Positions 61,837 to 64,000 of a stretch of 64,000 nt of DNA are shown here, in pieces. The first letter of the stretch is position 1. Each line of letters opens with the position of its first letter. The stretch covers positions 1 through 64,000 of the forward strand of contig CAYPHA010000021.1 of NCBI GenBank assembly GCA_964410215.1. The letters are read 5' to 3'. The DNA is from CAYPHA01 sp964410215. Its GTDB lineage: Bacteria > Calditrichota > Calditrichia > Calditrichales > CAYPHA01. The notes under the pieces were generated by a model, which was not told the DNA's origin, searched no databases, and saw nothing but the letters and a program-made list of their open reading frames with translations. A program made the position numbers and the translations under genes.

Positions 61837-63999
61837 CTATTTGATCACCGCAAACTTCCCCACTTTTGTATCCCCGGTGACCTTCGATTCCACATGATAA
61901 ATGTAATAACCGGCGGCAATTTCCAGACCTTCCCTGCTGCGCAGGTCCCAGTGCACCGTACCGTTCGCCTCCGAATTCATATCCCACGAGGACTCCCGGC
62001 TCGCCACCGCATTGTCCACCTCGATCTCGTCGATTAATATCCCGCTGATCGTGAATATCCTGATCCTGCTCTGCGCCGGGATATGCGTGAACATGATCTG
62101 ACGCCGCTGGTTACGCTCCCAGTTCGCTACCGCTCCCTCCATCGTGTTCGTCACCACATATGGATTTGGAACGACCCGGATTTTTTTCATATCTTCCGTT
62201 AGTTTGTTTTTATCGGGAATATTTTCTGCACTGTTAATGGTAAATAACAATGAATCTGCATCCGGGTGAAAAGGCCTTATGAAATCCATTTGATAGACAT
62301 CATTTGGTTGTGGCATTCCGGCTTCTTCATTTATGTCTGAAAAATCAATTGCAAATATCGTCCCACCCCATATCACCATACCGGTCAATGGATCGGTAAC
62401 GGCATCCCCAACCAATACAAGATCAGACTCGTGATTGAATGTGCCGTTTCCGTCCACGTCATATACAACCATATCCATCAAGGGGTAATTACCGGAGGAA
62501 TCGATAAATGATTTATTTCTGACATAAAAATTGAAAGACTGATCCGTCAGGACGTCGCTCTTCGATAAATAATCACCTATATGATCTGATATTTTTAATA
62601 TGAGGTTCGTCTTTGTTGTATACGCTGAAGCATCATCCGTCCAGATGATTTCATAATGCCATGGAAAATGACGCCAGTCTTGCTGTAACGCCTGTCTTCC
62701 CTTACTTGGTGGTCTCTCAGCTAAAATAAAATTTACCTTCGAATCTCCGAGAACCCAGCCTGTGTTATTGCGGTCCATTTCAGCAAAGATAATTGGCATC
62801 CTGAATTTCAACCGAAATCCATCCACCAGTTCGGTGATAATCTCCCGCTTAACGGTAAGGTGGTGGTACCAGATTTGCGTTTCCTGAACGGAAAAATAGC
62901 TGGAATCAAAATGTGAACCGTTCAGATCGAATCGTATTTCCCGATATTTAAGCGAATCATCCATTGTTACGTCGTATAGTAAAATTTCATCCGATACGAA
63001 CAATCCATCATACGGGCTACGGTATCTTGCATTTGTCTGCTTATAATTAAGATCTTTGGCATTAAATTTTAATTTATACGTATGCCCTTCTTTCAAAGTA
63101 TTATTATTAAAAATCTCAATCCCTATTGGAACTTTTTTTGCCATCCCGCTGCTTCGCTCAGAATCAATGGTATACCCCGCTTCGGGGTAACCGGCAGCAA
63201 TTTGATGCGGTTTTACAACAGCAACATTCGGTCCGATACGACGGATCTCTTCATTTTCATCCAGTTCAATGACGATTGAATTTTCTGAAGGAGGAATTCC
63301 ATTTCCAACATCCGGCAGACCATAATCATAGGCAACCAGGGCATAATAATAGGTGCGGCCGTTCTGTACCGTGTTGTCGACAAAAGAATGCGTGATGCCA
63401 CTATCATCCCCAAGCCAGTATTGTATGCCATTTACTTCACCAAAATCCGCAAAGCCTTGAATTTGATCTATAATGTCACATTGATAAATAGGTTTTCGCA
63501 TTGCCGGATTCCCAAAACCATCCGTAATATGCATTGGATCAGCTAAATAAGGATCGGTTGAGCGGTATATTTTATAACCTTCAAAATCATTAACATTTTT
63601 TGCAAAGGAATCCCGGGTATACTTATCGGCGACATCGTTCCAACTGAGAAATACTTTCCCGTCCGCAGGAATTGCCGTCAGCGTGGGCATTAACGGAGGC
63701 TGGGCAAACCGGTAGTCCGTCTCATAAATAAGTTGTACGACCTCTTTTAATCGGAACAGACCGGGCGCTTTGTGTTCATCTGAATTCAATCCTGCTAACG
63801 ATTCATACGAGTGAAATTCTGACATCGAGATCCTTTCGGTGCGTCCTGCATATAGCGGAAACAGACCGGAACTGATCTGCTGTCTGAAATTAGATGGCAC
63901 CAGATATGCTTCTTCAAGAATGCCACTGGTTAGAAATTTGAACATCTTTTCATCCTGCTCCATAACCTCGGTTCCGGTACCCCAATCAAAATGATATCG
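61837..63999 (-). CDS. Large surface protein with sorting domain (5' end outside window)
   Basis: At least 720 residues are seen and the frame is open to the right edge, so the ATG at 63963 need not be the start. A fibronectin-III-like part near the visible N-terminus has PTLTAIPADGKVFLSWNDV, FEGYKIYRSTDP and RTYYYALVAYDYG. A long beta-rich middle follows, then a C-terminal variant of the sorting domain (IRVVPNPYVVTN, RIRIFTISGILIDEI, AAGYYIYHVESK). This VPNPY variant is frequent in KSB1- and Marinimicrobia-like genomes. No enzyme motif was found. Confidence 0.8.
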   Translation of the reverse strand, partial: RYHFDWGTGTEVMEQDEKMFKFLTSGILEEAYLVPSNFRQQISSGLFPLYAGRTERISMSEFHSYESLAGLNSDEHKAPGLFRLKEVVQLIYETDYRFAQPPLMPTLTAIPADGKVFLSWNDVADKYTRDSFAKNVNDFEGYKIYRSTDPYLADPMHITDGFGNPAMRKPIYQCDIIDQIQGFADFGEVNGIQYWLGDDSGITHSFVDNTVQNGRTYYYALVAYDYGLPDVGNGIPPSENSIVIELDENEEIRRIGPNVAVVKPHQIAAGYPEAGYTIDSERSSGMAKKVPIGIEIFNNNTLKEGHTYKLKFNAKDLNYKQTNARYRSPYDGLFVSDEILLYDVTMDDSLKYREIRFDLNGSHFDSSYFSVQETQIWYHHLTVKREIITELVDGFRLKFRMPIIFAEMDRNNTGWVLGDSKVNFILAERPPSKGRQALQQDWRHFPWHYEIIWTDDASAYTTKTNLILKISDHIGDYLSKSDVLTDQSFNFYVRNKSFIDSSGNYPLMDMVVYDVDGNGTFNHESDLVLVGDAVTDPLTGMVIWGGTIFAIDFSDINEEAGMPQPNDVYQMDFIRPFHPDADSLLFTINSAENIPDKNKLTEDMKKIRVVPNPYVVTNTMEGAVANWERNQRRQIMFTHIPAQSRIRIFTISGILIDEIEVDNAVASRESSWDMNSEANGTVHWDLRSREGLEIAAGYYIYHVESKVTGDTKVGKFAVIK

Positions 64000-64000
64000 G

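Noticed and set aside
61803..61838. Recurring ATTACC motif considered as a CRISPR or tandem array
   Set aside because: Units are 8-10 bp, degenerate and without spacers; this is a short low-complexity repeat.

Overview
The window looks like chromosomal DNA of a Gram-negative bacterium of the FCB superphylum, with Calditrichota, KSB1 or Marinimicrobia-like lineages the closest guess. The reasons are several secreted proteins ending in 'NYPNPFNP'-type C-terminal sorting domains, many beta-barrel and lipoprotein genes, a TonB receptor with its DUF4249 lipoprotein partner, a Reg_prop/Y_Y_Y signalling protein, and moderate G+C. No rRNA, tRNA or CRISPR array was seen, so the lineage call is inference.

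Layout. 1-16.2 kb: the end of a secreted modular protein, a FadL-type porin, a lipoprotein esterase, a TlpA-like thioredoxin, HtpG, a secreted sorting-domain protein, TPR and receiver proteins, a secreted Ntn-hydrolase, then a cell-wall set (beta-barrel, SpoIID, double-SPOR lipoprotein, DUF1460 amidase). 16.2-23.3 kb: a leftward bacterial microcompartment (BMC) operon. In transcription order it encodes an EutK-like shell protein with a winged helix, a ParA ATPase, a free-standing EutQ N-domain, phosphotransacetylase, a BMC-H shell protein, a CoA-acylating aldehyde dehydrogenase, EutJ, PduS and PduT. It has no aldehyde-producing signature enzyme, no alcohol dehydrogenase and no pentameric vertex protein. 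A hybrid histidine kinase is transcribed divergently from it.

26.8-42.7 kb: a TonB receptor/DUF4249 pair, a beta-propeller-SpoIIE phosphatase with an inserted domain, bacteriohemerythrin, PilZ, GNAT, a B12-type radical SAM protein, a two-component system, DsrE, RsgA, a HAD nucleotidase and a porin. 42.8-48.2 kb: aspartate/methionine biosynthesis. asd comes first, then a SAM-I riboswitch with its terminator, then metY, metX and an aspartokinase gene. 48.3-50.4 kb: a decayed accessory patch with an HsdM-like tail, a KilA-N gene, two hairpins with mutually complementary loops, a frameshifted GIY-YIG gene, and an HTH/membrane-protein pair. 50.6-57.2 kb: GH92 glycosidase, methyltransferase, an overlapping small protein/nucleotidyltransferase pair, SlyD-like isomerase and a patatin-Omp85 fusion. 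57.3-64 kb: leftward exported proteins (SurA-like lipoprotein, transglutaminase-like protein, an orphan sorting-domain relic, and a large surface protein cut by the window edge).

The most interesting system is the BMC operon. A ParA ATPase overlaps by 4 nt with a shell protein that carries its own predicted DNA-binding domain, which suggests a compartment-positioning module built differently from McdA/McdB. The second theme is short palindromic elements. One is intergenic and two sit, apparently in frame, inside the same loop of separate sorting domains, reminiscent of Rickettsia palindromic elements.
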